A DNA stretch of 64,000 nt from positions 19,441,764 to 19,505,763 of the forward strand of contig NC_088306.1 of the NCBI RefSeq assembly GCF_032854445.1, read 5' to 3'. Made by a program: the position numbers and the translations under genes. This DNA comes from Liolophura sinensis. Lineage: Eukaryota; Mollusca; Polyplacophora; Chitonida; Chitonidae. Positions 1 through 11,730 of this stretch are shown one piece after another. Every line of letters begins with the position of its first letter. Within the stretch, counting starts at the first letter, position 1. The notes under the pieces are model-generated. The model ran no database searches. It saw only the letters and a program-made list of their open reading frames with translations, and was not told where the DNA came from.

Positions 1-284
1 ATATAAATGATGATTTGAAACCAGCATTAGCTAATACACTTTCAAACACCTCGGGCCTGCATCATAATAAGGTTAGGCCGATTCCATAAAGATGTTTCTG
101 ACTTAACTAAAAATTCAAATTCTCTTTACGATGCTTAGATATTGGTTCTTGAAGTTGAAATTTGGACACCTTTGTCTTATGATAACATTGATTAGGTGGA
201 CAAAATTTTAATGTGTTCTTCCAAATAGTAAGCGTTATGGTGGCATTTTCAAATTTTGACTTAAGTCAGACAATCGGCCAATGA
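1..284. other. Unique AT-rich sequence
   Basis: No open frame of note, no repeat structure and no recognisable gene. It leads directly into the CAGT-type repeat array. Confidence 0.6.
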
Positions 285-535
285 AATAGTTAGTTAGTTA
301 GTGGGTCGGTAAGTTAGTAAATTAATGCATCAACTAACCAATTAGTCAAATGATTAGTTAGTCAGGTCAGTCCTTTTTTCAATCAGTCAGTGATTTTATC
401 CCTCGCCAGGCCCATCAGTTAGTGTCAATCAGCCACTCAGTTAGTCATTCGATCATCCAGCGGGTCAATTTGACAGTCAGTTACTGGTTTAGTCAGACAA
501 TAAGTCAGTTCGTTTACATGTCAGCTACTGTGATT
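285..535. repeat. Degenerate CAGT/TTAG-type tetranucleotide array, first block
   Basis: Runs of GTTAGTTAGTTAG, CAGTCAG and CAATCAG words follow each other with few other bases. The words are variants of a 4-bp unit (TCAG/TTAG/TCAA) rather than a clean microsatellite. About 170 bp of ordinary sequence separates this block from the next one. Confidence 0.75.
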
Positions 536-707
536 CTTTAAACTTTCAGCATGATCGCAAGGTGTTTAGGACCAGAATATCCCGAGGATATAGTTCTGTC
601 TAAACATGCAAATAAAACTATTTTGTACAACCCTTAATTTGGCTCTAAAGACGTGGACTAGTAGCAATGAAAATTGCTCTTTATTTATACGAAAAAGTTG
701 AAATAAT

Positions 708-1775
708 AACAGTCTATCAGTTTAGTTAACCAATCAGATAGCCATTAGATAGTCCAACAATGAGTTGACCAGTCGATTAGCCAATCAGTCAGCAGTTAGT
801 CAATCAATGAGTTGGTCAGCCAATCAATCAGTTAACCAACAGTTAGTCCATCAATGAGCTTGTCAGTCAATCAATCCGTTAGTCAGCAGTTAATCAGTCA
901 AAGAGTTGGTCAGCCAATCAGTCTGTCTGTCAATCAATCAGCCTGCCAGCCATCATCGAGTCGGGCAATCAATCAGTCAGCTAGCCATTAGTTAATCTGT
1001 TAGTCGGTCAGTCAATCAGTCAGTCAGCGAGCACTTAGTTTATCAGTTAGTTGTTCGGCCTGCCAATTTGAAAGCAATTAGTCAGTCAGTGAGTTGGTTA
1101 GCCAACCAGTCTGTCAGTCAGCAGGTAGTCAATCAGTGAGTTGGACAGTCAACCGGTGAGTCAACCGGCGGTTAGTTCGTCAGTGCTGGTCAGCCAATCA
1201 ATCAGTCAGTGAGTTGGCCAGCCAACCAGTCTGTCAGTCAGCAGGTAGTCAATCAGTGAGTTGGACAGTCAACCGGTGAGTCAACCGGCGGTTAGTTCAT
1301 CAGTGTTGGTCAGCCAATCAATCAGTCAGTGAGTTGGTCAGCCAATCAGTCAGACAACAATTAGTCTATCAGTGATTTGATCAGGCAATCAGTCAGTCAG
1401 TATTCTATCAATCAGTGAGTTGGTCAGTCTATCACGCAGCCTGTCAGCCAGCCGTTAATCCATCTGTGAGCTGGTGAACCAGTCAGTCAGTAATACATGA
1501 TTCAGTAAGTAGGTCAGCCAATCAGTCAATCAAACAGCAGTTAGTTAATCATGGAGTTGGTCAACCAATCAGTCAGTCAGTCTGCAGTTAGTCACTGAGT
1601 GGGTATGTCAACCAATCAGTCAGTAATCCAGGAGTTAGTCAATTAGTGAGTCGATCAGCCAATCAATCAGTCATCCAGCAGTTAGCCAATCAGTCAATAA
1701 GCCAGCAGTTAGTCAATCAGTCAGTTAGTCAGTCAATCAGCTAATCGATGAGTCAATCAATCAGTCAGCCAGTAT
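708..1775. repeat. CAGT-type array with an internal 120-bp tandem duplication
   Basis: Dense words such as CAGTCAGT, CAATCAGT, GAGTTGGTCAGCC and CAGCAGTTAGTC fill about 1.07 kb. Within it a 120-bp unit beginning GAGTTGG is tandemly duplicated (1091-1210 and 1211-1330, only a few differences), and a third partial unit starts at 1331. A locus built from the same words occurs at 26.6-27.6 kb. No stable reading frame. Confidence 0.85.
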
Positions 1776-2628
1776 TTGGCAAAAACCAAATTTGACAGTT
1801 CACTGGCGCAGACTAAAATTTCATACATTCATGTACTCTTAAGGTATTCGACTGTACACCTATTCTCTTTGCACCGAGTTGATCATGCCATTTGATCAAT
1901 ATCTGAACAGGTATATATGCCACAGCTCGCACGCGAGGCCGGGATTATCTTTAAATATCTGCGACAGTTTTCTATTTGAGCTTTAATGATAGTGGTTCAG
2001 TATTAAATATGCATGGACAGGTACATCTATCCACTTTTTATCTGCCGACGGATACATGTACCTGTTATTCAGCAAAGAAAAAGTGTAGGAAATAAAACGT
2101 TTCATTACAGATTGCTGGTAATAAATATCAGGTATTTATTCACGGACTACAAATTTGAACTTTGATATGGAATTCATGCCTGGAATATTCATTGTCTGCC
2201 CGGCATCATTGAAAACTGATGACCGCTTCTCTCTTGTGTGTTACCGGCTTTATTTCTTATTTGTATAATTTCTTACATACCTTTGTCTTTGGGAGTTAGT
2301 GTTAAACGTTGTTTTGGAAATGGATCTTGCGATTATCGACTTGGAACGCCCTTTACGGACTACGAATGGTATATGAATGTCGGACTTGACGCTTACATTT
2401 ATTTATTTATTTATTTTTTCATAGCTGTATACATAATACCAGTGCCAGTTAAGTTTGGAAAATGTTTGCCTTTATATACAGGTAGAGAAAACACTAAAAT
2501 AAAGCGTAGTAAAAATTGTCCATACTAACGTGAGGTATACGTCAGACGAAAGCCCATTAAAAACTTTCCACACAAATGAGATCTATTTTTTTTTAGAATT
2601 ATTTCAATCCAGAAAAATGCCTTTAGAA
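1776..2628. other. Mostly unique intergenic sequence
   Basis: No recognisable gene. A frame open from 2238 to 2528 begins with a hydrophobic stretch and contains a CFGNGSC segment, but it has no ATG at its start, and a stop codon (2220-2222) lies just upstream. It is treated as chance. Confidence 0.5.
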
Positions 2629-2721
2629 CTTTGGATTCTAAGTGAGTGAGTGGGTGAGTGATTGGGGTTTAACGTCGTGCTTAACAATTTTTCAGTCATA
2701 TGACGACGCCTTTGGATTCTA
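2629..2721 (-). mobile_element. Tail-only SINE insertion (CACT-tail family A) with 12-bp target duplication
   Basis: The 12-mer ctttggattcta occurs at 2629-2640 and again at 2710-2721. Between the copies lie only 69 bases. Read on the - strand, these start CGTCGTCATATGACTG, continue through the AAGCACGACGTTAAAC core and end in a (CACT)n-type tail. This is the 3' end of family A, seen at longer length at 63.3-63.7 kb. The exact duplication shows a real retroposition event of a 69-bp unit rather than the remnant of a longer copy. Confidence 0.85.
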
Positions 2722-2994
2722 CAGTCCTTCTCTGACAATATTGGGACCAATGACATCACATCAGGTTTTTGCCGCTAAATGCACATATACCTTCTAGTGT
2801 TTTCTTTGCCTTTAAATAGTTTAGCTCATTGTCCCAGACTCTGCTGAATGTATGACCCAAAGTTCTTGTTGTACGGGTTGTGCAACCCAGAACTGGGGCC
2901 CATTCCACAAAGTGACTTTTGACTTCGGTCAAAATTTCTCAGTTTCAATCCCTAAGTTGCACAACTAAGATTTCAAACTTAACAGAGGTCAAGA
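2722..2994. other. Unique spacer
   Basis: No gene or repeat recognised. It joins the micro-insertion to the 36-bp minisatellite. Confidence 0.5.
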
Positions 2995-4832
2995 CCACAA
3001 TCAAGATTAGGATCCCAGGATGTACTGGCTGCACAATCCAGATCAGGATCTCAGAATGTACCAGCTGCACAGTCCAGACCAGGATCTCAGAATGTACCAG
3101 CTGCACAATCCAGTTCAGGATCTCAGAATGTACCAGCTGCACAGTCCAGATCAGGATCTCTGAATGCACTGGATGCACAGTCCAGATCAGTATCTCAGGA
3201 TGTACTGGCTGCACAGTCCAGACCAGGATCTCAGAATGTACCAGCTGCACAATCCAGTTTAGGATCTCAGAATGTACCAGCTGCACAGTCCAGATCAGGA
3301 TCTCTGGATGCACTAGATGCACAATCCAGATCAGTATCTCAGGATGTACTGGCTACACAATCCAGATCAGGATCTCAGGATGTACTGGCTACAGCAATCC
3401 AGATCAGGATGCCATGATGCACCGGTTGCATAACCCAGATCAGGATCTCACGATTTACTGGCTGCACAATCCAGATCAGTATTTCAGATTTTAATGCCTT
3501 CAACTATCCAGATCAGGATCTCGGGATACGCTGGCTGCAGAATCCAGTTCAGAATGTCAGGTATACTAGATGAATCTGTGGATGTACTGGCTGCACAATC
3601 CAGATCAGACTCTCCGGATTTTCTGGCAGCACAATTCAGATCAGGATCTCAAGATTTATTGGTTACACAGTATAGATCAGGATATCAGGATGTACTGGCT
3701 GCACAATTCATGTAAGGATCCCACGATGTACTGGCTGCACAATCCAGATCAGGATCTCAGAATGCACTGGCTGCACAATCCAGATCAGGATCTCCTGATG
3801 CACTGGATGCACAATCCAGATCAGGATATCAGGATGCACTGGATGCACAATCCAGATCAGGATCTCAGGATGCACGGGATGCACAATCCAGATCAGGATC
3901 TCAGGATGTACTGGCTGAAAAAAAAAACAGATCAGGATCTCAGGATGCACTGGATGCACAATCCAGATCAGGATCTCAGGATGCACTGGATGCACAATCC
4001 AGATCAGGATCTCAGGATGTACTGGCTGAAAAAAAACAGATCAGGATCTCACGATGTACTGGGCAACAATCCAGATCAGGATCTCAAGATTTACTGGTTA
4101 CACAATATAGATCAGGATATCAGGATGTACTGGCTGCACAATTCATGTCAGGATCCCAGGATGTACTGGCTGCATAATCCAGGTCATGATCTCAGGATGT
4201 ACGGGCTACACAATCCAGATCAAGATCTCAGAATGCACTGGCTGCACAATCCAGATCAGGATCTCCTGATGCACTGGATGCACAATCCAGATCAGGATCT
4301 CCTGATGCACTGGATGCACAATCCAGATCAGGATCTCAGGATGTACTGGCTGAAAAAAAACAGATCAGGATCTCAGGATTCACTGGATGCACAATCTAGA
4401 TCAGGATCTCAGGATGCACTGGATGCACAATCCAGATCAGGATCTCAGGGTGCACTGGCTGAAGAAACCAGGTCAGGATCTCAGGATTTACTGGGCACAC
4501 AATCCAAATCAGGATCTCAGGATGCAATGGATGCACCATACAAATCAGGATCTCAGAATGTACTGGCTGAGGAAACCAGATCAGGATCTCACGATGTACT
4601 GGGCACACAGTCCAGATCAGGATCTCGGGATATACTGGGCACACAAACCACATCAGGATCTCAGGATGTACTGACCGCACAATCCAGATCAGGACCTTGG
4701 GATACACTGAGCACACAAACCACATCAGGATCTTAGGATGTACAGGCTGCAGAATACAGATCAGAATCTCAGGGTGTACTGGCTGCACAATCTAGACCAG
4801 AATCTCAGGATGTACTGGCTGCACAATGAAGA
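2995..4832. repeat. 36-bp minisatellite, about 50 units, with higher-order structure
   Basis: The unit reads approximately CCAGATCAGGATCTCAGGAT plus GTACTGGCTGCACAAT (36 bp). Because 36 is a multiple of three and the unit has few stops, long frames appear on both strands (for example 2919-3494 and 3570-4736 on +, and several on -). They give 12-residue repeats such as NPDQDLRMHWLH or QSRSGSQDVLAA depending on frame. Single-base indels, including runs of A in GGCTGAAAAAAAA units, shift the frame repeatedly, and no start or splice context supports translation. A segment around 3643-3740 recurs at 4078-4170, an offset of about 435 bp or twelve units. Confidence 0.92.
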
Positions 4833-5990
4833 TTCTAAAACCAGGATTCACTGATAGGTGGTCTTCAATTAAGACACCAGAGTCGCTGTCACTGAGCTCC
4901 AAAAGCAGTGGAATCAATAAAATTCTCCGTCTAAGTCCGGCATTGAACATGTATCGTCCTAGTAAATTAATGGCAATCGTCTAATCTACTCTGTCACGAC
5001 CTGCTCTCATCATTATGTATATAAAAAGCTCATAAAACGCTATACGTTCGCATTTATCTACTTATATATGGTGGCCATTATCAGCTAAGAAATAAACCGT
5101 GGAAGCAAAATTTGTTTTAACTGAAGCAATATCAAGAAACGGCTGATAAAATTAATAATTAAAACCATCCGCTATTGTTGTCATTATGTATATAGGCACT
5201 ATGATGACATAACGGAAGGTATCCACATGATAGGCAGCCTATCCGCAATGCACGTGGTGAGAGAACGTAATCAACAATCTGGAAACGCACGCCATGGTTA
5301 TAAATAACAAAAACCTAATACTATCACAACAACAACAACAAAGAACTCATATCCCATATCTGGAAACTATTCCGTGGAGTGAAATGTGGTAATGGAGCCC
5401 ATCTTTACGATGCTGGTAAAAGCCATGTGTGTTGTGCACAAACATCGCATACCTGTTTGATGTGTGAGGCATAAGAAATGCCGCATGTAAAATTCCGACG
5501 GGAAAAATCCCACATGCAAATAAATTTTCGTCCGCCAAGAACATACGTTGAATCAGGCGCGTCATATTCTTTTTTTTTCTTTTTTTGGGCTGTTGGGGGC
5601 GGTGGAGGAGAATCAGATGACGCACCCAGCAGGGAGATATATGTGTTTACAGCGAAGACGGATAAGACACCAGTTTCCACATATCCAACATGTACTGGTA
5701 TGCAGGGTGCGAATACGTTTGAAGCGGCATGGAATTGGCTATATGCATAGTATGAGAGACAAAATAAATAAACATTCCGAGAGCGTTATTAAAGCATATA
5801 GCTGACGCCACAAAATAGTGTAGATAACAGATGTTTTTTTTTAAGCCTTTTGGAGTATAAAGTTTGGGGTTTGATATACTTAGCGCAATGTTTCTGAAAA
5901 CGTTTTGCTAAAGAAATTAAAATATATTTCTGTCTTTATTTCTATATAAATCTATTTATTTATTAGATGATTTTTAACGTCATTAATGAT
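4833..5990. other. Unique intergenic sequence
   Basis: Contains a short (CAA)n run near 5328-5342 and a T-rich tract near 5569-5586. The small open frames on both strands at 5347-5805 overlap each other and resemble no known protein. Nothing else is recognised. Confidence 0.5.
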
Positions 5991-5994
5991 TTTA

Positions 5995-6772
5995 TTTTCG
6001 GTGGAAATTCCCACCGATGACGGCCATACTTGCACACCACATTGGTGAACATTCCCACCCATTACGAACAGACCTGCACACAACATTGATGGAAATCCCC
6101 ACCGTTGGTGTACAGACCTGCACACCATTCCCACCGATGGCGTCTAGATCTACACACCACATTAGTGAACATTCCCACCGATGACGTACAGACCTGCACA
6201 CCATATTGATGGACATTCCCACCGATGACGTACAGACCTGCACACCATATTGGTGGGCATTCCCACCAGTGGCAAACAGACCTGTACACAATATTGTTGA
6301 ACATTTAAATCGATGACGTACAGACCTGCCCACCATACTGATGGACATTCCCACCCATGACGTATACACCACATTAATGAACATTCCCAACAATGACGTA
6401 CACTCCTGCACACCATATTGATGGATATTCCCACCCATGGCGTACCGACGTGTACACCATACTTGTCGACATTTCCACCGATGACGTCCAAACCTGCATA
6501 CCATATTGGTAAACATTTCCAGCGATGACGTACAGTTCTGCCTACCATATTGGTGGACATTCCCACCGATGACGTGCAGTTCTGCGTATCAAATCGGTGG
6601 ACATTCCCACCGGTGGCCTACAGACCTGCACATCATAAAGGTGAACATTCCAACCGATGGCGTACAGCCTCACACACCAGATTGGAGGCCATTCCCACCG
6701 ATGGCGTACAGACCTGCACACCATATCGGTGGACATTCCCACCGATGGCATACAGACCTGCACACGATATCA
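5995..6772. repeat. 44-bp minisatellite, about 17 units
   Basis: The unit is approximately ACATTCCCACCGATGACGTA plus CAGACCTGCACACCATATTGATGG (44 bp). The spacing was checked at 6214 and 6258. Divergence between units is moderate. Since 44 is not a multiple of three, successive units are read in different frames, which explains the overlapping open frames of up to 174 codons on the - strand. It is followed after about 95 bp by the TA microsatellite. Confidence 0.9.
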
Positions 6773-6867
6773 GTAGAAGACAAGTGGTTTTCAAGGCATA
6801 TAAGCCTGAGCAAACGTCCACACAAGCGTCGTCTTCTGTTCTTGTAAAGATGTACGGCGAACGAGCC

Positions 6868-6999
<132 letters not shown>

Positions 7000-7217
7000 C
7001 GCGTTTTATATTGATTTATATACTGATTGATTTATTGATTTATTGATATATTTATTTTTTTATTAATTTGTTTGTTGTATTTATTAGTTGTTTAACGCCA
7101 CTAATAAGTTTTCATGTAGAACGCCATATTAGTGGACAACAGTAGGTCTTTGGCGAACGTTAGCTTGCACAAATGGTAACACGAGTTTTGTCTTCCGCTC
7201 ATGTATAAAAGATATAC

Positions 7218-7380
7218 CCGGTCGTACGTGGGACTTCATGGCAGCAACCTGCGGATGATCGTAGGTTTCACCCGGGCTCTGCTCCGGTCTCCCCACCATA
7301 ATGCTTTCCGCCGTCGTGTAAGTGAAATATTCTTGAGTGCGGCTTAAGACACCAATCAAATGAATAAATAAATTCAGTAA
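7218..7380 (+). mobile_element. SINE family B, 5'-truncated copy
   Basis: Contains the central block (CGTACGTGGGA, CAGCAACCTGCGGATG, CCACCATAATGCT), the GTGAAATATTCTTGAGTGCGG core and an AATAAATAAA tail. The tRNA-like head is missing. About 60 bp of related but degenerate tail sequence lies just upstream at 7077-7135. Confidence 0.85.
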
Positions 7381-8032
7381 AAAGATATACAACAAACGCA
7401 GGTGTGATGCTCAACAATTTCAGCATATCTATACCGTGCAGAGTGCGTAAGCGTTTGCGGCTATGTACATTGCATGAACATGTGTAAGGCGACGTAAATA
7501 AATATTCTAGGAGGGTTATATATGTCTGATTAAACATGACGTCATAGAACAGTATAGATAAAATTGGCTTTTACAGAGTACTACACATAATGGTACACTT
7601 TGCAATATACATCATTCCTACAACAGTTATTCCTTTATCTTTTTTTATGTTGTTATTATTAATGACATAGTTTAATGTCATTATCAAGAATTATTCGCTT
7701 AGACTATGGTGATGGTCAGTTTTTTATGGATGGAGGAAGCTGGAGTTTCCGGGTGGATCACCTACCTGTGTTAAGTAATTCATAAAGGAACGAATTTCTC
7801 GACGTATATATGGCGTGCAGACTTGCACGGCGTACTGCTAGGTGAAAAGGCGATCTTCAGCAAGAATATAAGACTGCTCGGACAACAGGTCCGACGTGAG
7901 CCGAAATTAATCCAGAGATTCCGTACATATCCAATTAGACCCATATACATAGAGTTGGGATTTAACTTACAACTCGTCACCTGTCATGCAAAAATATTAA
8001 ATGCTGTAAACTGTGTATGTATGTCTTATACT
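7381..8032. other. Unique intergenic sequence
   Basis: Small overlapping open frames on both strands, no recognisable product and no repeat. Confidence 0.5.
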
Positions 8033-8189
8033 AAAAAAATTCATCTGTTAATTTTAACAGAAAATCTGTTGTCTGAGTGATGCTAGACTGTATATTAGAT
8101 TAACAGGAAATATTTTTTTGTAATAAGTAATTCTAGTAACACTCAGACAACAGACTTTCTGTTAAAATTAACAGATAATTTTTTTGAAT
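8033..8189. mobile_element. Foldback MITE-like palindrome
   Basis: Two arms of about 45 bp pair with very few mismatches. The left arm contains TCTGTTAATTTTAACAGA followed by TGTTGTCTGAGTG; the right arm contains CACTCAGACAACAGA followed by TCTGTTAAAATTAACAGA. About 60 bp of A/T-rich loop lies between them. No coding capacity. The structure fits a non-autonomous DNA element made almost entirely of terminal inverted repeats. Confidence 0.8.
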
Positions 8190-9200
8190 GTAAACTGCTA
8201 TACCCAAAATGATTGTCCACATGCTGTACCATATAGTGTTATAGTTCACAAGCTATTTAATGTTTATGATGTGGAAGACAGCTCCTACAAGTGTTAATTT
8301 GCCACTAAATAGTGTCAGATTACAATAATCCTGAAGCATTTAGTAAAGTGTGAATTTACCCTTATAAATGCTTTCCTCCCCTCACCCCCCTCACCCCACC
8401 CCGGTTGCATTTAACGCTATCAAGCAATATAGTGCATCTTGCCGTTAACCCTCGCCCACTCCATCCACCTTTATACATGCATCAAATACAGTACAGAGTA
8501 TATAATATGGCGTACTCATTTTACATGACTCCTTCCTCCCGCCCATCCTCCGAGGATTACGAAGCTGTCTTAAATATTGACTGCTTAAATAAATAAAAAA
8601 GAATAAATAAATAAATTTTGATTTAATTATTTATTTATTTGGTGCTTAAAGGAGAAGAAAACTTAGAAACATGACACTATCGGCTGAAAAGAGCACGTTT
8701 TTTTCTATCTGGTGGTGGCTGCTGCATAATTTTGCTCGATTTTTCCTCGCCATACACGTAAAGTCTGAAAACGGCAAAGCTGACATAAATCCATCGTGTC
8801 CTCCATCTTTAACACCCTGTAATTTATGTTGGGGGTGTTTTGCCTCTCAGGCAATGAAAGTCGTTAAAACTGCCGGCTTGTCCGTGTAAACTCGGAACTT
8901 ACGTCCAACATTCCGGTTTCCCGATTGTCAAGCGGAAAACGAACTGTAGTGTTCGCTACCTTCTGGGAAGGGGAGTTCTACCGGAAATGTACGAACTGCA
9001 CTTCGGCGGTTTCCGACGGCAATTCTCCTCCTAACACAAAGGACTTCAGGACTAGTTCTTAGGCAAAATGGAGTCACCCACAGCAGATTTTGGCGCTGAC
9101 TTTATTTATAATTTATCAACTTGAGGTACATATTAGAATTTTTTATGGCATGCACCTGCGAGGAAATGCATACTCTTTTCAATGGTATTTGATTGATATT
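8190..9200. other. Unique intergenic sequence
   Basis: Contains a C-rich stretch near 8380-8402 and an AAATAAATAAA / TTTATTTATTT pair at 8583-8640 that could form a stem. The open frame at 8671-8889 (72 codons) begins with an ATG, but its product is not recognised. Confidence 0.45.
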
Positions 9201-9209
9201 TAATTTTTT

Positions 9210-9425
9210 TTCTCCTTTAATGCCAAGAATATTTCATTTATATACGCCGGTGGCCAACATTATGGCGGTATGGAGTGAGTGAGTGCTTGGGGTTTAACGT
9301 CGTACTTAACAATTTTTCAGTCATATGACGACGACATTATGGCGGGAGGAAACCGGGGGAAACCCACGACTATCAGCAGGTTGATGCCAGACCTTTCCAC
9401 GTATATACGCCCGGTGAGATAAATC
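9210..9425 (-). mobile_element. SINE family B fragment carrying a nested family A tail insertion
   Basis: The outer element is a - strand family B copy (AAGAATATTTCATTTATA, then GCCAACATTATGGCGG, then GGGAGGAAACCGGGGGAAAC). It is interrupted at 9269-9333 by 65 bases of family A tail. The 12-mer acattatggcgg is present on both sides (9257-9268 and 9334-9345) as a target duplication. The insert begins at the same family A nucleotide (CGTCGTCAT on the - strand) as the insert at 2.6 kb. Confidence 0.88.
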
Positions 9426-9673
9426 GTGAGCCTGATTCTTTACAGCGATGGGGCGTAAAATGATTGAATACAGCTTCTGAACGGTTTCACGAGGCATAAA
9501 TTGTCAGTTGGGTGTCTCACCAGGAGTTACATTCCTGCAATTTCAGTCGTCCAAATCGAAGTCAAAGGAGAGACACAGGTTCATGCATAGGTGACGCTAT
9601 TCTTCATATTTTACCCAATAAACTGTTACAATGCCGTAAACCAGTTTAAGTTCTTGGGAGGGGTAAGAACCTA

Positions 9674-9940
9674 TATTTATTTTATTTGATTGGTGTTTTA
9701 CGCCGTACCCAAGAATATTTCACTTATACGACGGCGGCCAACATTATGGTGGGAGGAAACAGGGCAGAGCCCGGGGAAAACACACGACATCCACAGGTTG
9801 CTGACAGACCTTCCCAAGTACGGCCGGAGAGGAAGCCAGCATGAACTAGACTTGAACTCACAGCGACTGCATTGGTGAGAGGCTCCTGTTTCATTACGCT
9901 GCGATAGCGCGCTAACCAACTGAACCACGGAGGTCCCCCC
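9674..9940 (-). mobile_element. SINE family B, near full length
   Basis: Read on the - strand it starts with a tRNA-like head (GGACCTCCGTGGTTCAGTTGG, box A type) and has a box B-like GAGTTCAAGTC. The conserved central block follows, then the TTGGGTACGGCGTAAAACACC core and an A/T-rich tail. The tRNA-derived head marks it as RNA polymerase III transcribed and LINE-mobilised. Confidence 0.9.
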
Positions 9941-10099
9941 AAGATATTTTACTTGGCCTATATAACTATATACAGGACTCGAGATATATAGAACTGTACA
10001 TTTTGTGTTTTTTGGGGTATAAAACTGACATTTTCAATATAAGACTGAAGCTTTTCAACATACATAAATACCCGTTATATCACGTGAAGTAATGCTTTA

Positions 10100-11655
10100 G
10101 ATGTATCAAACCATGAGTGTATGGAGAAAAAAATGAACAAAAGTATGAATCAAAGGGATGGGCGGATGAATTAAACAGTTGATGAATAAATAAGTGAAGA
10201 GGTCAATCCATCGCTGAGCAGATGAACATATGTACAAGTGTATTGATTATGTATATGATGATGTATACGTCACGGATGGGGTGATTATAGATGAATCAAA
10301 CTACAAGACAATGAATGATTGAGTGAGAGGGTGAACCAGCGAAAGAGGGGATGAATGTAATGTGTAAACGGATGACACATGCTATGGTCGCATAGATAAA
10401 TAAGAGAACGGACGAATTAAGCGACGATCTGATGAATAACTGAGTGTATACTCACTTGAATTTATATAGCAAGCGAAGAGTAAATGAGTAAACAATAACT
10501 CAAGCAATGAGCGGATAAAAAAAAAACTAATGAATCAAGCAATGAGCCGGTGAATAAATGAGTGAACAGTGCAAACGATGAATGTATGAATGAAAACTAG
10601 CGACTGAATCAAGCCATGAGCAGATGAATTTGAAGGAGTGAACGCCCGAAGCAAGCTATGAGCGCATGAATAAAAGAGTGGACCCAAGAATAAAGGTGTT
10701 AACGGATGAAGCAGGCAAAGAACAGATAAATACATGAAAGGCCGAAGCCAGCAATGAACGGATGAACAAAGGAGGGAAAAGATGAAACAAGCAGCACATG
10801 ACGAAAGGAGTGAAGGGATGAAGCAAGCAATGATTGCATGAACAAAGGAGTGAACGGTCGAAGTCAGCAATGAGCGGATGAATAAATGAACCGCCGAAGC
10901 AAGCAATGAGCGGATGAACAAAGGAGGGAACGGATGAAGCAAGCAAGAGCACATGAACAAAGGAGTGAGCAGATAAAGCAAGCAATGAGCGCATGAACAA
11001 AGGAGTGAGCAATCGAAGTAAGCAATGAGCTCATGAATAAATATATGAAAGGCCGAAGTAAGTAATGAGCGCATGAACAAAGGGGGGAACCGATGAAGCA
11101 AGCAATGAACGTATATGAATAAATGAACGGCCAAAGCAAGCATTAAATGGATGAATGAAGGGGTGAACGGCCGAAGCAAGCAATGAGTGGATGAATAAAG
11201 GAGTGAACACAAGACGCAAACAATTAGCATATAGTATGTTAATAATGGGTGAAGCAAGCAATGAACGGCTGAATAAAGAGGTGAACGACTGAAGCAAAGC
11301 AATGAGCCAAAGGGTAATGGTTTGAAGGACTGAAGCAAGCAATCAGTGGAATGAATATGAAGGAGTGAACAGCCGAAGCAAGCAATGAGGGGATAAAGAA
11401 AGCGGGAACAGCCGAAACAAGCAACGAGTCCATGAATAAACCATACGGCGGATGACCGTAGCAAAAAATAAGCATATAGTGTATTATGAACGAATGAAGC
11501 AAGCAAAGAGCGGATGAATAAAGAGGTAAACGACTGAAGGAAGCAGTGAGTGGGGTATATACGGAGATGATGGATAAATGAGTAAATGGATGGTTTAGGC
11601 GATGAGCAAAATGGATGAATAAATAATGAGTTATAATTAAGGTCGCGCAGTAAAT
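10100..11655. repeat. 40-bp minisatellite, roughly 35-38 units
   Basis: The consensus is near GCCGAAGCAAGCAATGAGCG plus GATGAATAAAGGAGTGAACG (40 bp). The spacing was checked at 10959, 10999 and 11039. The first 450 bp are more degenerate. On the - strand the array gives a 378-codon open frame plus overlapping frames in the other phases. A 40-bp unit cycles through all three frames, so the predicted peptide (Leu/Phe/Ser/Cys-rich) is an artefact of composition. Confidence 0.9.
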
Positions 11656-11730
11656 AGATAGCTGGGAGCAAGTGCAGGTGCGATATTAATCATCTACATC
11701 AATTTAAAATTTCAAAACCAGCCTTTGTTC

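Noticed and set aside
2238-2528. Small secreted cysteine peptide (hydrophobic start, CFGNGSC)
   Set aside because: No ATG, a stop just upstream, no acceptor signal and no recognised family.
2919-4736. Long open frames in the 36-bp array as a repeat-protein gene
   Set aside because: All frames on both strands are open to similar extents, indels shift frame often, and no start or splice context exists.
5992-6566. Cys/Trp-rich 134-174 codon minus-strand frames as secreted peptides
   Set aside because: They are produced by the 44-bp minisatellite read in several frames.
9690-9942. Open frames on both strands here and at the other SINE B copies (29.0, 31.1, 32.2 and 38.5 kb) as genes
   Set aside because: The same frames recur at each SINE B copy. 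They are translations of the SINE itself.
10535-11671. 378-codon minus-strand frame as a gene
   Set aside because: It is a 40-bp minisatellite. The unit length is not a multiple of three and overlapping frames are equally open.
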